A DNA stretch of 64,000 nucleotides from Streptococcus caballi DSM 19004 (GTDB taxonomy: Bacteria > Bacillota > Bacilli > Lactobacillales > Streptococcaceae), in NCBI RefSeq assembly GCF_000379985.1, contig NZ_KB904074.1:62001-126000 (forward strand), in the 5' to 3' direction. The notes under the pieces are model-generated. The model saw nothing but the letters and a program-made list of their open reading frames with translations. It did no database searches and was not told the DNA's origin. Shown one piece after another: positions 44,391 through 54,302 of the stretch (position 1 is its first letter; each line of letters begins with the position of its first letter). The position numbers and the translations under genes are program-made.

Positions 44391-44435
44391 TATAATCTAG
44401 GAGAGTGCATCCATTTACAAGTGCTTAAATGGATG
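44391..44435 (+). promoter_or_regulatory. vicR promoter and a perfect 10-bp hairpin in its leader
   Basis: TATAAT at 44391-44396 is followed by CATCCATTTA (44408-44417), an 8-nt loop and TAAATGGATG (44426-44435). No T-run follows, so it is not a terminator. It could be a leader hairpin or a dyad bound by a regulator. Confidence 0.55.
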
Positions 44436-44464
44436 ATTGAGTAAGATTCTTAAGAGGTGAAAAT

Positions 44465-45178
44465 ATGAAAAAAATTCTTATCGTTGATGATGAAAAACCT
44501 ATTTCAGATATTATTAAATTTAATTTGACCAAGGAAGGCTATGATACAGTGACTGCTTTTGATGGTCGCGAGGCTATAGCTAAGTTTGAAGAGGAAAAGC
44601 CTGATTTAATTATTTTGGACCTGATGTTGCCTGAACTTGATGGTCTTGAAGTGGCCAAAGAAGTTCGTAAAACGAGTCATATTCCTATTATTATGCTGTC
44701 TGCCAAGGACAGCGAGTTTGATAAGGTTATCGGTCTTGAAATCGGTGCTGATGATTATGTGACTAAGCCTTTCTCTAACCGTGAATTGTTGGCGCGTGTT
44801 AAGGCACACTTACGACGTACTGAAAATATTGAGAGCGCAGTGGCTGAGGAAAATGCTTCTGAGAATAGTACAGCTGAGATTAGTATTGGTGAACTGCGTA
44901 TTTTGCCAGATGCTTTTGTAGCTAAAAAGCGTGGTCAGGAGGTTGAACTGACCCATCGCGAATTTGAATTGCTTCATCACTTAGCAACTCATATAGGGCA
45001 AGTCATGACACGTGAACATTTGCTTGAAACTGTTTGGGGCTATGATTATTTTGGTGATGTGCGTACAGTGGATGTGACCATCCGTCGTCTACGTGAAAAA
45101 ATTGAAGACATTCCAAGTCGTCCTGAATACATTCTAACTCGCCGCGGTGTTGGTTACTACATGAAATCTTATGAATAA
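44465..45178 (+). CDS. vicR: Essential response regulator VicR (WalR)
   Basis: 237 residues. Receiver domain with acidic pocket Asp8-Asp9, phosphoacceptor Asp52 ([12 protein letters not shown]) and Lys101 in VTKPF. An OmpR-type winged-helix DNA-binding domain follows from about residue 140 ([34 protein letters not shown]). VicR controls cell-wall hydrolase and surface-protein genes. AAGAGGTG precedes the ATG. The stop overlaps vicK by eight bases. Confidence 0.97.
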   Translation: MKKILIVDDEKPISDIIKFNLTKEGYDTVTAFDGREAIAKFEEEKPDLIILDLMLPELDGLEVAKEVRKTSHIPIIMLSAKDSEFDKVIGLEIGADDYVTKPFSNRELLARVKAHLRRTENIESAVAEENASENSTAEISIGELRILPDAFVAKKRGQEVELTHREFELLHHLATHIGQVMTREHLLETVWGYDYFGDVRTVDVTIRRLREKIEDIPSRPEYILTRRGVGYYMKSYE

Positions 45179-46526
45179 TATTTTTGCAAATTTAAGGGCT
45201 TTTGAACTGGCCCTGCTTTGTTTGCTAGCTTTTGTGGCTGTCTACTTTGTTTATTTGGCTTTTAGAGACTTCAGAACGTCTAGGAATATTAAGTTGTTGA
45301 GCAATAAGGTCAGAGAGTTGATTACAGGCAACTATTCGGATGATATTACCATTCAAAGAGACCCTGATTTGGCGGAATTGGCTGAGCATCTCAACGATTT
45401 ATCCAAAGTCTTTCGCTTAACACATGAAAATCTAGAGCAGGAAAAGAATCGTCTGGCCAGCATCTTGGCTTATATGACAGATGGCGTTTTGGCAACAGAT
45501 CGTGCCGGAAATATTACCATGATCAATGAAACGGCACGCAATCAGCTTGATTTGACGCGTTCAGAAGCTCTCAAGCTGAACATCATTGACATTTTGGGGC
45601 CAGATAACAACTATACTTATCACGACTTGGTTTCTACAATGCCTGAGGTAGTTCTCAACCGACGTGACGAAACAGGTGAATTTATCACTTTACGTATCCG
45701 CTTCGCCCTCAACCGACGTGAAAGTGGTTTTATCTCTGGATTGGTCGCTGTTTTGCACGATACGACTGAACAGGAAAAGGAAGAACGCGAACGCAGACTT
45801 TTTGTTTCCAATGTTAGCCATGAACTGCGAACACCGCTGACCTCTGTCAAATCTTACTTGGAAGCTCTGGATGAAGGAGCTCTGAAAGAAGACATAGCAC
45901 CTAGTTTTATCAAGGTATCGCTGGATGAAACCAATCGTATGATGCGAATGATATCGGATTTGTTAAATCTGTCGCGGATTGACAATCAAGTGACGCATTT
46001 AGATATTGAAATGACCAATTTTACGGCTTTCATGACTTCCGTTCTTAACCGATTCGACCAAATCAAGAACCAGCATACGGTTAGTGACAAGCAATATGAG
46101 ATTATCAGAGATTATCCTATCAAATCTATCTGGGTAGAAATTGATACGGACAAGATGAATCAGGTTTTAGATAACATTTTAAATAATGCCATCAAATACT
46201 CACCTGATGGCGGTCAAATTACGGTTAGTATGAAGACAACTGAAACGCAGCTGATTATTTCGATTTCAGACCAAGGATTAGGCATTCCTAAGAAGGATTT
46301 ACCACTGATTTTTGACCGATTTTACCGTGTGGATAAGGCCAGAAGCCGTCAACAAGGTGGTTCAGGTCTGGGCTTAGCCATCGCAAAGGAAATTGTTAAG
46401 CAGCACAAGGGCTTTATCTGGGCTAAAAGTGATTACGGAAAGGGATCAACATTCACCATCGTCCTTCCTTACGAAAAGGATTCGGAAATTTACGATGAGT
46501 GGGATGACGAAGAAGAAAATGACTGA
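45171..46526 (+). CDS. vicK: Sensor histidine kinase VicK (WalK)
   Basis: 451 residues with a single N-terminal membrane helix (about 12-33), the streptococcal form lacking the large extracellular loop of bacillar WalK. A HAMP-like region, a PAS domain at about 95-195 ([20 protein letters not shown]), and the phosphoacceptor His217 in [10 protein letters not shown] follow. The HATPase core has [25 protein letters not shown] and [10 protein letters not shown] strongly acidic C-terminal tail ([11 protein letters not shown]) ends the protein. It overlaps vicR by eight bases and vicX by eight bases. Confidence 0.97.
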   Translation: MNNIFANLRAFELALLCLLAFVAVYFVYLAFRDFRTSRNIKLLSNKVRELITGNYSDDITIQRDPDLAELAEHLNDLSKVFRLTHENLEQEKNRLASILAYMTDGVLATDRAGNITMINETARNQLDLTRSEALKLNIIDILGPDNNYTYHDLVSTMPEVVLNRRDETGEFITLRIRFALNRRESGFISGLVAVLHDTTEQEKEERERRLFVSNVSHELRTPLTSVKSYLEALDEGALKEDIAPSFIKVSLDETNRMMRMISDLLNLSRIDNQVTHLDIEMTNFTAFMTSVLNRFDQIKNQHTVSDKQYEIIRDYPIKSIWVEIDTDKMNQVLDNILNNAIKYSPDGGQITVSMKTTETQLIISISDQGLGIPKKDLPLIFDRFYRVDKARSRQQGGSGLGLAIAKEIVKQHKGFIWAKSDYGKGSTFTIVLPYEKDSEIYDEWDDEEEND

Positions 46527-47328
46527 AAAAGGCTTTAAATATAGTATTTTAGCATCAGGCTCGACAGGCAATAGTTTCTACTTAGAAACATCTCAAAAAC
46601 GTTTGTTGATTGATGCAGGTTTGACTGGTAAGAAAATTACCAGTCTTCTTGCTGAAATTGATAAAAAACCAGAAGATTTAGATGCTATTTTAGTAACACA
46701 TGAGCATGCTGACCATATCAAGGGTGTAGGTGTCTTGGCTCGCAAGTACAATCTAGATGTCTATGCTAATGAGAAGACGTGGAAAATTATGGATGAGCGC
46801 AATATGATTGGTAAACTGGATGCTGCTCAGAAACATGTCTTTGAACGAGGCAGAACCATGACCTTTGGTGATATTGATATTGAAAGTTTCGGAGTAAGTC
46901 ACGATGCGGCAGATCCGCAGTTTTATCGTTTTATGAAAGATGACAAATCCTTTGTTATGTTAACTGATACAGGCTATGTTAGTGACCGTGTGGCGGGGCT
47001 AATTGAGAATGCTGACGGCTATCTGATTGAATCCAATCATGATATCGAGATCTTACGCTCAGGTGCCTATCCTTGGCGACTTAAACAGCGTATCCTATCA
47101 GACAAAGGACACTTGTCCAACGACGATGGGGCTCAAACCATGATTCGCACTATAGGTAACCGCACCAAGAAGATTTATCTGGGGCATTTGAGTAAGGAAA
47201 ATAATATCAAAGAATTAGCTCATATGACTATGGAGAACAACCTCATACAGGCAGATTTCGGTGTTAACAATGATTTCAAAGTCTTTGATACATCACCTGA
47301 CACAGCTACCCCATTAACGAGGATTTAA
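46519..47328 (+). CDS. vicX: VicX/YycJ metallo-beta-lactamase-fold hydrolase
   Basis: 269 residues from ATG 46519 ([20 protein letters not shown]), which overlaps the end of vicK. The frame is open well upstream inside vicK but those codons are not conserved in the family. Metal-binding motif THEHADHIKG, plus LSNDDGAQTMI and YLGHLSKENN, match VicX/YycJ, an accessory of the Vic system with possible nuclease function. The third gene of vicRKX. Confidence 0.93.
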   Translation: MTEKGFKYSILASGSTGNSFYLETSQKRLLIDAGLTGKKITSLLAEIDKKPEDLDAILVTHEHADHIKGVGVLARKYNLDVYANEKTWKIMDERNMIGKLDAAQKHVFERGRTMTFGDIDIESFGVSHDAADPQFYRFMKDDKSFVMLTDTGYVSDRVAGLIENADGYLIESNHDIEILRSGAYPWRLKQRILSDKGHLSNDDGAQTMIRTIGNRTKKIYLGHLSKENNIKELAHMTMENNLIQADFGVNNDFKVFDTSPDTATPLTRI

Positions 47329-47329
47329 G

Positions 47330-47689
47330 ATGAAAAGACTGGCTTATTTGATTGCTGGTTTTATTAGTTTTGGGCTGGGTATCATTGGTGTTATCCTACC
47401 AGTCCTACCAACGATACCTTTTCTCTTGCTAGCAGGCTTTTGCTTTGCTAGGAGCTCAGAAAAGTTCGATACTTGGTTGCACAAGACCCAGATTTATGAG
47501 TTTTGCGTAGCTGATGATGCCGAGACCAAGAGTATTTCAGCTGAGGACAAAAAGAAATTTATCTGGCAGATTTACCTGCTCATGGGGATTTCAATCTTTT
47601 TTGCGCTTATCGTTTAGGTGAAAGGGGCGCTCTTTACTCTGACTGTTTTTATCACCTATTATCTTTTCAAGGTCATTCATTCCCGATAA
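47330..47689 (+). pseudogene. DUF454 (YbaN-like) membrane protein interrupted by an in-frame amber codon
   Basis: From ATG 47330 the frame gives 95 residues of a DUF454 protein (MKRLAYLIAGFISFGLGIIG then LPVLPTIPFLLLAGFCFARS) and stops at TAG 47615-47617. In the same frame the family sequence continues directly as VKGALFTLTVFITYYLFKVI HSR to TAA 47687-47689, the usual C-terminal membrane helix. One substitution therefore removed the last 23 residues. The first three membrane segments remain and a truncated protein may still be made. GAGG precedes the ATG; it is the fourth gene of the vic operon. Confidence 0.72.
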
Positions 47690-48152
47690 GGAATGAGGCA
47701 GGGCATTTTCTTAGGAGGAAAAGGAAAAACAAATAGAAAGGGGCGCCTCTGTGAAAGACTGCTCCTTTTTCTGACTAAATTTTTGAAAAATCCCTGAAAG
47801 ATATAGCTACTCTATCCCAAAACTTCTTTTTTTTCATCAAATGTCCTGTTAGCCGACTTTCTAAAACCGATAGTAAAAGAAAATCCTCCCAATGCTGATG
47901 ACAGAATTTGTCTGCTTTAACAAAGATAGTTTTTGAGTGAGACATTTCTCGTTTGTTCTGGTAAATTCTATTTAGGAGTGTATACTTCCTTGTCTTTCAA
48001 AGAGATGAGCTTTTTTGAGTAAACTTTCCAAATCTACCTTGTTTAGACTTGGGATAAGGTGGTAGTATCCTAGATTGGCTTTTTATGTTACAATGGAGAG
48101 GTCTTGAATGAAGTAGATAGATAAAGATAGAAAAAATTGGAAAGGGCATCTT
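47690..48152. other. Gene-free region before rnc
   Basis: No gene is supported in either strand. There is a weak hairpin (GGGGC...GCTCC with a T-run) at about 47740-47772. A TTACAAT -10-like sequence at about 48088-48094 probably belongs to the rnc promoter. GGAAAGG before ATG 48153 is the rnc ribosome site. Confidence 0.5.
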
Positions 48153-48839
48153 ATGCAAGTCTTAGAAGAAAAACTTCAGCAGGATTTTGATATTGTTTTT
48201 GATGACAAAAATCTGCTTGAAACAGCTTTTACCCACACCTCGTACGCCAATGAGCATCGCCTCCTAAACATTTCACATAATGAACGTTTGGAATTTTTAG
48301 GAGACGCTGTTCTGCAACTATTGATTTCACAGTATCTCTTTCAAAAATACCCCAAGAAACCTGAAGGTGACTTGTCAAAAATGCGTTCTATGATTGTACG
48401 TGAAGAAAGTTTGGCTGGCTTTTCTCGTTACTGTGGCTTTGATGCCTATATCAAGCTGGGAAATGGAGAGGAAAAATCTGGCGGTCGCAACCGCGATACC
48501 ATTTTGGGAGATCTTTTTGAAGCCTTCTTAGGAGCTCTGCTATTGGACAAGGGTGTCGAAAAAGTCAACACCTTCCTCTACCAGGTGATGATTCCTCAGG
48601 TGGAGTTGGGCAATTATGAACGTGTTAAGGATTATAAAACAAGTCTGCAAGAGCGCCTGCAAACCAAGGGAAATGTGCTGATTGACTATCAAGTGACCAA
48701 CGAAACTGGTCCTGCCCACGCTAAAACCTTTGAAGTGACCGTATCAGTTGACGGTGAAGTTTTGAGCCGAGGGGTAGGCAAATCGAAGAAATTGGCAGAG
48801 CAGGATGCAGCTAAGAAAGCCTTGGCTGATTTGCAGTGA
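48153..48839 (+). CDS. rnc: Ribonuclease III
   Basis: 228 residues. The signature [15 protein letters not shown] at about residues 42-56 carries the catalytic acidic residues, with a second acidic site [15 protein letters not shown]-terminal double-stranded-RNA-binding domain ([11 protein letters not shown] ... [20 protein letters not shown]) completes it. RNase III matures rRNA and trims structured mRNAs. Followed by a terminator-like hairpin before smc. Confidence 0.97.
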   Translation: MQVLEEKLQQDFDIVFDDKNLLETAFTHTSYANEHRLLNISHNERLEFLGDAVLQLLISQYLFQKYPKKPEGDLSKMRSMIVREESLAGFSRYCGFDAYIKLGNGEEKSGGRNRDTILGDLFEAFLGALLLDKGVEKVNTFLYQVMIPQVELGNYERVKDYKTSLQERLQTKGNVLIDYQVTNETGPAHAKTFEVTVSVDGEVLSRGVGKSKKLAEQDAAKKALADLQ

Positions 48840-48899
48840 AAAGCTGACGCTGAAAGGAATGAAACAGAGAGTTTAACTTAAAATTGCTGAAAAAGAAGC

Positions 48900-48928
48900 C
48901 TCCTAACTGAAATAGGAGACCTTTTTCT
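48900..48928 (+). terminator. Terminator between rnc and smc
   Basis: CTCCTA/TAGGAG with a 7-nt loop followed by ACCTTTTTCT. Confidence 0.7.
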
Positions 48929-48957
48929 CTCAAGCTAGGTCTCTGACAAGCGACTTT

Positions 48958-51900
48958 ATGTTTTTAAAAGAAATTGAAATGCAGGGCTTCAAGTCCTTTG
49001 CTGATAAGACCAAAATAGAATTTGATCAGGGCGTGACAGCAGTGGTCGGCCCTAATGGATCAGGCAAAAGTAACATTACGGAGAGTCTGCGTTGGGCGCT
49101 AGGGGAGTCCAGTGCCAAGAGCCTGCGTGGTGGCAAGATGCCAGATGTCATTTTTGCAGGAACAGAAAACCGTAAACCGCTCAACTATGCTCAAGTGTTG
49201 GTGAAATTGGACAATTCTGATGGTTTCATCAAGGATGGCAAGGAAGAAATCCGTGTTGAGCGTCACATTTACCGCAGTGGTGACAGCGAGTACCTGATTG
49301 ATGGTAAAAAAGTGCGTCTGCGCGATATTCATGATCTCTTCATGGATACGGGATTAGGACGTGATTCCTTTTCTATTATTTCTCAAGGGCGCGTTGAAGA
49401 GATATTCAACAGCAAGGCAGAGGAACGCCGTGCTATTTTTGAAGAAGCGGCTGGCGTTCTCAAGTACAAAACTCGTAAAAAAGAAACGCAAAGCAAGCTA
49501 AGCCAAACTCAAGATAATCTTGACCGCTTGGATGATATCATTTATGAGTTGGAAACTCAGGTTAAGCCCTTGGAAAAGCAGGCTAAGATTGCTAGGGAGT
49601 TTTTGACCTTAGAAGATAAGCGCAAACAGCTTCACTTGGACATTTTGGTGGAAGACATCGAAGGCAATCAGGCGCGGCACAAGCAACTTCAGCAGGATTT
49701 ATCTGCTGTTCGTGATAGCCTAACTTCCTATTACCAAGAGCGTCAGCATCTGGAAGAAAAAAATCAGAGTTTGAAAGATAAGCGTCATCAGCTATCAGAA
49801 ACCATAGCAAATAAACAAGCTGGCCTGCTTGACCTGACTAGCTTGCTTGCTGATTTGGAACGTCAGATGGACTTGATCAAGCTGGAATCCAGTCAGAAGG
49901 AAGAAAAACAGGCAGAGGCTCAGCAGCGCTTGATTGATTTATCTGAGGAAGAAAGTCAGCTGGAGCAGGATTTGGCAGCTAAGATGGACCATATGACCAG
50001 TCTCAAGGAAAAACGGCAAGAAGTGGCAGACCAGATTGAGAATCTGCAAGAAGAATTGCAGCGTTTTTCGACGGATCCTGATCAGGTAATTGAGCAATTA
50101 CGTGAAGCTTTTGTTAATCTTATGCAGAAAGAGGCGGCTGCTTCAAACCGTTTGACCTCTGTTTTGGCGGACATTGACAATCAAAAACAATTATCAGCTT
50201 CAAAATCAGCTGAATTAGCCCAAACCAAAGAACAATTGGAGATTATCAAGGCTCAGGCTAAGACAGCCATGGAAGTCTATCAGGCCAGTAAAGAAAAGGT
50301 CAAAGACCTGTTGGATGACTACCAAACCTTGGCATGTGAGGCTAATGAGGCTAAGAAGGTTTATGAGCAAGAACAGAGCAAAATGTTCGACCAATTGGAC
50401 TTGATTAAGTCCAAGGAAGCTCGCCGCTCCAGTCTGGAAGCCATTCTTAAAAGCCATAGCAATTTCTATGCTGGAGTTAAGGCTGTTTTACAAGCTTCCC
50501 ATCAGCTGGGCGGCATCATTGGTGCGGTTAGTGAGCACTTGAGCTTCGACCAAAATTATCAAACTGCTTTAGAAATTGCGCTGGGTGGCAGCAGCCAGAA
50601 CATCATCGTAGAAAACGAAGCTGCTGCTAAACGTTCGATTGCCTTTTTGAAGAAAAATCGCCAGGGTCGCGCGACCTTCTTACCTTTGACAACTATCAAA
50701 GAGCGTCAACTTTCCGCACCAAACAAGGAAAAATTGCGGAGCTGCCAAGGTTTCTTAGGCATCGCCAGTGATTTGGTTAGCTTCGACAGCCATTTGTCCA
50801 ATATTTTCAAAAACTTGCTTGGTCTGACAGTGATTTTCGACACAGTTGACCATGCTAATCAGGCTGCGCGTCAACTCCATTATCAAGTACGCATCGTGAC
50901 TCTGGATGGAACAGAAATTCGTCCAGGTGGTTCCTTCTCTGGTGGTGCCAATCGTCAAAATAACACAACCTTCATCAAACCTGAACTGGATAATCTTTTG
51001 CAAGAATTGAAGAGCTTAAAAGCAGGTCAGGTAGATCAAGAAAATCGTGTTGAGGACTGCAATAAACTGCTTAAAACCAAACAGGCACAGTTGGAAGCCA
51101 TTAAAGCCCAGGGGGAGGAAGCTCGATTGGCTGAGCAAAAGGCTGAGCTGCAGTACAATCAATTATCTGAACGCTTAGCCGACATGACCAAGATCTACCA
51201 AGGGTTGCAAGCTGCTAAGGAAAATGGTCAGGAAGATGGCTTGACTACTAGGCAGACTCAGTTGGAAGCTGACCTAGAAGCCATCAAGGCCAAGAAATTA
51301 GCTTTAACAGCTGAAATCGACCAAATCAAGGAAGACAAGGATAGCATCAATCAAAAAGTTGACAGCCTAAATGAACAGCTCTCCCAGGCTCGCTTAGTTG
51401 AACGCGATTATTTGAGCGAGTTGAAATTTGAGCAGGCTAATCAGACACGTCTGGAAGTCAGCTTGTCTCAAGTAAAAAATGAAAAAGCTAACTTGCAATC
51501 CTTCATGGAAACTCAAACTAATCAGTTATCAGAAGACCAGCTGCCTAAGTTGGAAAACCAGTTTGATCAAGCCAAGGAGCGCAAGTCTAGTGACGAAGAG
51601 GCCCTTGTTCGCCTGCGTTTTGAATTGGAAGATTGCGAAGCTAATCTAGAAGAGCTAGCTGAGAATATAAAAAAAGAAAGTCAGAAAAACGAGAACTTGA
51701 TTCGTCAACAAGCTCAGCTGGAAGCCGATCTTAATCAAGTTCAAGATAGGCTACGCAGTTTTGCCCACAATTTGTCAGAGGACTATCAGATGACATTTGA
51801 AGAGGCAAAAGAGCAGGCTAATAGCTTAGAAGATAGTGCAGCCGCTAGACAGGAGCTGCAAAACCTGCGCCGTCAAATCAAATCACTTGGTCCTGTCAAT

Positions 51901-52497
51901 CTGGATGCTATTGAACAGTATGATGAGGTGTCAAATCGTCTGAACTTCCTTAACAGTCAGAAAGATGATTTGGTACATGCCAAAAATCTCTTGCTTAATA
52001 CCATTAATGATATGGATGACGAAGTGAAATCACGTTTTAAGGTGACTTTTGAAGCCATTCGAGAGTCCTTTAAGACGACTTTTACTCAGATGTTTGGCGG
52101 TGGGTCTGCGGATTTGATTTTGACAGAGGGTGACCTGCTGACAGCAGGAGTGGAAATTTCAGTGCAACCGCCTGGTAAGAAAATCCAGTCTCTCAATCTC
52201 ATGTCAGGTGGGGAGAAGGCACTCTCAGCTCTAGCTCTGCTATTTGCTATTATCCGCGTCAAGACCATTCCATTTGTTATCTTGGACGAGGTGGAGGCAG
52301 CTCTGGATGAGGCCAATGTCAAGCGTTTTGGGGATTACCTCAACCGCTTTGACAAATCCAGCCAGTTTATCGTCGTGACCCACCGCAAGGGGACAATGGC
52401 TGCTGCTGATAGCATCTACGGGGTCACCATGCAAGAGTCTGGTGTCTCCAAGATTGTATCGGTCAAACTCAAGGATGCTGAAAGTCTGGTACAGTAA
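48958..52497 (+). CDS. smc: Chromosome segregation protein SMC
   Basis: 1179 residues, full length. Walker A GPNGSGKS at residues 31-38, two long coiled coils (about 170-500 and 680-1010), a hinge between (GVKAVLQASHQLGGIIGAVS to RPGGSFSGGANRQ), and a C-terminal head with LMSGGEKALSALALLF and Walker B FVILDEVEAALDE. It forms condensin with ScpA and ScpB. The ATG at 48958 lacks a clear ribosome site. The gene is followed by a bidirectional terminator. Confidence 0.97.
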   Translation: MFLKEIEMQGFKSFADKTKIEFDQGVTAVVGPNGSGKSNITESLRWALGESSAKSLRGGKMPDVIFAGTENRKPLNYAQVLVKLDNSDGFIKDGKEEIRVERHIYRSGDSEYLIDGKKVRLRDIHDLFMDTGLGRDSFSIISQGRVEEIFNSKAEERRAIFEEAAGVLKYKTRKKETQSKLSQTQDNLDRLDDIIYELETQVKPLEKQAKIAREFLTLEDKRKQLHLDILVEDIEGNQARHKQLQQDLSAVRDSLTSYYQERQHLEEKNQSLKDKRHQLSETIANKQAGLLDLTSLLADLERQMDLIKLESSQKEEKQAEAQQRLIDLSEEESQLEQDLAAKMDHMTSLKEKRQEVADQIENLQEELQRFSTDPDQVIEQLREAFVNLMQKEAAASNRLTSVLADIDNQKQLSASKSAELAQTKEQLEIIKAQAKTAMEVYQASKEKVKDLLDDYQTLACEANEAKKVYEQEQSKMFDQLDLIKSKEARRSSLEAILKSHSNFYAGVKAVLQASHQLGGIIGAVSEHLSFDQNYQTALEIALGGSSQNIIVENEAAAKRSIAFLKKNRQGRATFLPLTTIKERQLSAPNKEKLRSCQGFLGIASDLVSFDSHLSNIFKNLLGLTVIFDTVDHANQAARQLHYQVRIVTLDGTEIRPGGSFSGGANRQNNTTFIKPELDNLLQELKSLKAGQVDQENRVEDCNKLLKTKQAQLEAIKAQGEEARLAEQKAELQYNQLSERLADMTKIYQGLQAAKENGQEDGLTTRQTQLEADLEAIKAKKLALTAEIDQIKEDKDSINQKVDSLNEQLSQARLVERDYLSELKFEQANQTRLEVSLSQVKNEKANLQSFMETQTNQLSEDQLPKLENQFDQAKERKSSDEEALVRLRFELEDCEANLEELAENIKKESQKNENLIRQQAQLEADLNQVQDRLRSFAHNLSEDYQMTFEEAKEQANSLEDSAAARQELQNLRRQIKSLGPVNLDAIEQYDEVSNRLNFLNSQKDDLVHAKNLLLNTINDMDDEVKSRFKVTFEAIRESFKTTFTQMFGGGSADLILTEGDLLTAGVEISVQPPGKKIQSLNLMSGGEKALSALALLFAIIRVKTIPFVILDEVEAALDEANVKRFGDYLNRFDKSSQFIVVTHRKGTMAAADSIYGVTMQESGVSKIVSVKLKDAESLVQ

Positions 52498-52515
52498 AAT
52501 CTGTTTATAAATCAA

Positions 52516-52545
52516 AATCCCAATTCCTTGGAGTTGGGATTATTC
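52516..52545. terminator. Bidirectional terminator between smc and the convergent gene
   Basis: AATCCCAA/TTGGGATT stem, 10-nt loop, with flanking A- and T-rich sequence. Confidence 0.7.
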
Positions 52546-53370
52546 TATAGCTGTTACTGTCAGTTTAGATTCGTTTTGCTGGGTGTCTATGACTGAGCTG
52601 CTTTCTGTTGTGCTACCTGATAAACTTTCTAAGCTGTCTGAGGTTTCTAGCTCACTTGTTGGGCTAGCTTCAACAGTTGCTTCTGAACTTGAGGTATCTT
52701 CTGTTGACTGACGATAGCTATCAGATGTTTTGTAGAACACACTGCTGACGAATTGATTAGTAGATTCGTAGTCAAAACGATTGATTTGTGTGGCAACCAA
52801 ACGGTCTCGGCCAATATCAGATGGGTCAGACTGGGTAATTTGGAAATGCCAGCTTGGAATCTCAGTGCCAGCAGGATAATAGTGTAAAATAAATCCCCCA
52901 CCCGAATGTCTGTTAATCTGAGAAACAGCTTCACCATTGATATCATAAGTTAAAGAAGTAATACTCAAGTCGTCTTGGCCAACTAGCCCTTGAGGAGAGA
53001 ATTCAAATTGGTAACCATTGGCATCTGTCCACTGACCAGCTAGGCTGGAAAAATCACCAATTGCCAAGGCATTAAAATCAAAGTATGAAACTTGGTTATC
53101 AGTCAGCTTCCGATTTTCCAGTAGCTTTTGCCCATCAGCAATCATCTCCTGTGATACAGCCTTGGGGCTTGGTTTGCTGACGAGGTCTGAGCGAACGGTC
53201 AGACCTGTAGTCTGTTGTAGGGATTGTTTTTGCTTCTTACGATGTTCTTGTCTGCTAATACCAGCGTTGGCTTGCTGTTTTTTTATCAGCTGCCTATTGG
53301 CAACTAGTCCAGTACCAGCTAGTAATAAAACAAGACTAGAAGCTAAAATAATAGTTGATTTTTTGGTCAT
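52540..53370 (-). CDS. DUF6287-type membrane-anchored extracellular protein
   Basis: 276 residues. An N-terminal hydrophobic anchor (about 5-24) with no lipobox cysteine is followed by a basic Gln-rich linker. A globular domain at about 95-215 (FDFNALAIGDFSSLAGQWTD and GYQFEFSPQGLVG) matches the streptococcal DUF6287 pattern. A Ser/Thr/Glu-rich tail ends the protein. The start ATG at 53370 follows AAGGAGATTTCCC. Function is unknown; probably surface exposed. Its position between smc and the HAD genes breaks an otherwise plus-strand core block. Confidence 0.7.
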   Translation of the reverse strand: MTKKSTIILASSLVLLLAGTGLVANRQLIKKQQANAGISRQEHRKKQKQSLQQTTGLTVRSDLVSKPSPKAVSQEMIADGQKLLENRKLTDNQVSYFDFNALAIGDFSSLAGQWTDANGYQFEFSPQGLVGQDDLSITSLTYDINGEAVSQINRHSGGGFILHYYPAGTEIPSWHFQITQSDPSDIGRDRLVATQINRFDYESTNQFVSSVFYKTSDSYRQSTEDTSSSEATVEASPTSELETSDSLESLSGSTTESSSVIDTQQNESKLTVTAIE

Positions 53371-53510
53371 GGGAAATCTCCTTGAATCATTTTTTAGCTT
53401 ATAAGCTTTCACTTATTTATTCGTAGAGAAGAAGAATATATCGAAAGAATTGAGGAAAAAAGCCTGTTTTTTTGATACAATAGGAGCATGTAAACGTTTT
53501 GAGGTGAAAA

Positions 53511-54302
53511 ATGAATAAAGTAGTAGCAACAGATATGGATGGAACCTTCTTAGATGGTCGCCACTCTTATGATCGTAAGCGTTTGAGAGATTTACTAGAA
53601 GAATTTAATGAAAAGAACTATCTCTTTGCTGTGGCTAGTGGCCGAGCTATGATTGCTTTGGAGAAGGTTTTTGCTGGCTTTGAAGATGATATTGCCTTTA
53701 TTGCTGAAAATGGTTCTCTAGTTACCTACAAAGGGGAGATCCTATTTGAGGCTAAAATGGAAAAAGTCATCTATCTAGACTTGGTTGAGCAGTTAAAAGC
53801 CTTGCCAGATATGACAGGCTTTCTCTTGTCAGGTCGCCAAGGAGCTTACGCTACGCCTGATGTGTCGCCTGACTATGTTTCTTTCATCAGCAATTATTAT
53901 GAAAATGTTCAGGTGGTGGAGGATCTGTCTACTATTGAAGATGATATTTTTAAACTGACGGTTAATTTCACTGAGGAGACGATTTTGGAGCGTGAAGCTT
54001 GGCTCAATGAAAACTTGAATGGTCTGGTAGCCATGACAACAGGTTTCAAGTCACTTGATGTTATCCTAGACCATGTGGACAAGTCAACTGGACTTCGTGG
54101 TCTATGTGACAAGTTTGGCTTAGCAGCAACAGATGTTATCGCCTTTGGAGACAATATGAATGATTATCAGATGTTGCAGTTCGCAGGCACAGCTATTGCC
54201 ACCGAAAACGCTAGAGATGAGATTAAGGCTATTTCACAAGAGGTTATAGGCCACTGCGAGGAAGAGTCGGTGATGGCTTATATGGAAGGAATGGTGAGAT
54301 AA
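53511..54302 (+). CDS. Cof-type HAD phosphatase
   Basis: 263 residues. HAD motif I DMDGTFLD (residues 7-14), motif II in FAVASGRAMIALEK, motif III lysine around LDHVDKSTGLRGLC and motif IV FGDNMNDYQM define a class IIB (Cof) phosphatase. Substrates of the family are sugar phosphates, flavin nucleotides or pyridoxal phosphate; not assigned here. GAGGTGAAAA precedes the ATG. Its stop overlaps the next ATG (TAATG). Confidence 0.9.
   Translation: MNKVVATDMDGTFLDGRHSYDRKRLRDLLEEFNEKNYLFAVASGRAMIALEKVFAGFEDDIAFIAENGSLVTYKGEILFEAKMEKVIYLDLVEQLKALPDMTGFLLSGRQGAYATPDVSPDYVSFISNYYENVQVVEDLSTIEDDIFKLTVNFTEETILEREAWLNENLNGLVAMTTGFKSLDVILDHVDKSTGLRGLCDKFGLAATDVIAFGDNMNDYQMLQFAGTAIATENARDEIKAISQEVIGHCEEESVMAYMEGMVR

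Noticed and set aside
46393-46518. Upstream extension of the vicX frame
   Set aside because: Lies inside vicK and lacks family-like sequence; vicX starts at 46519.
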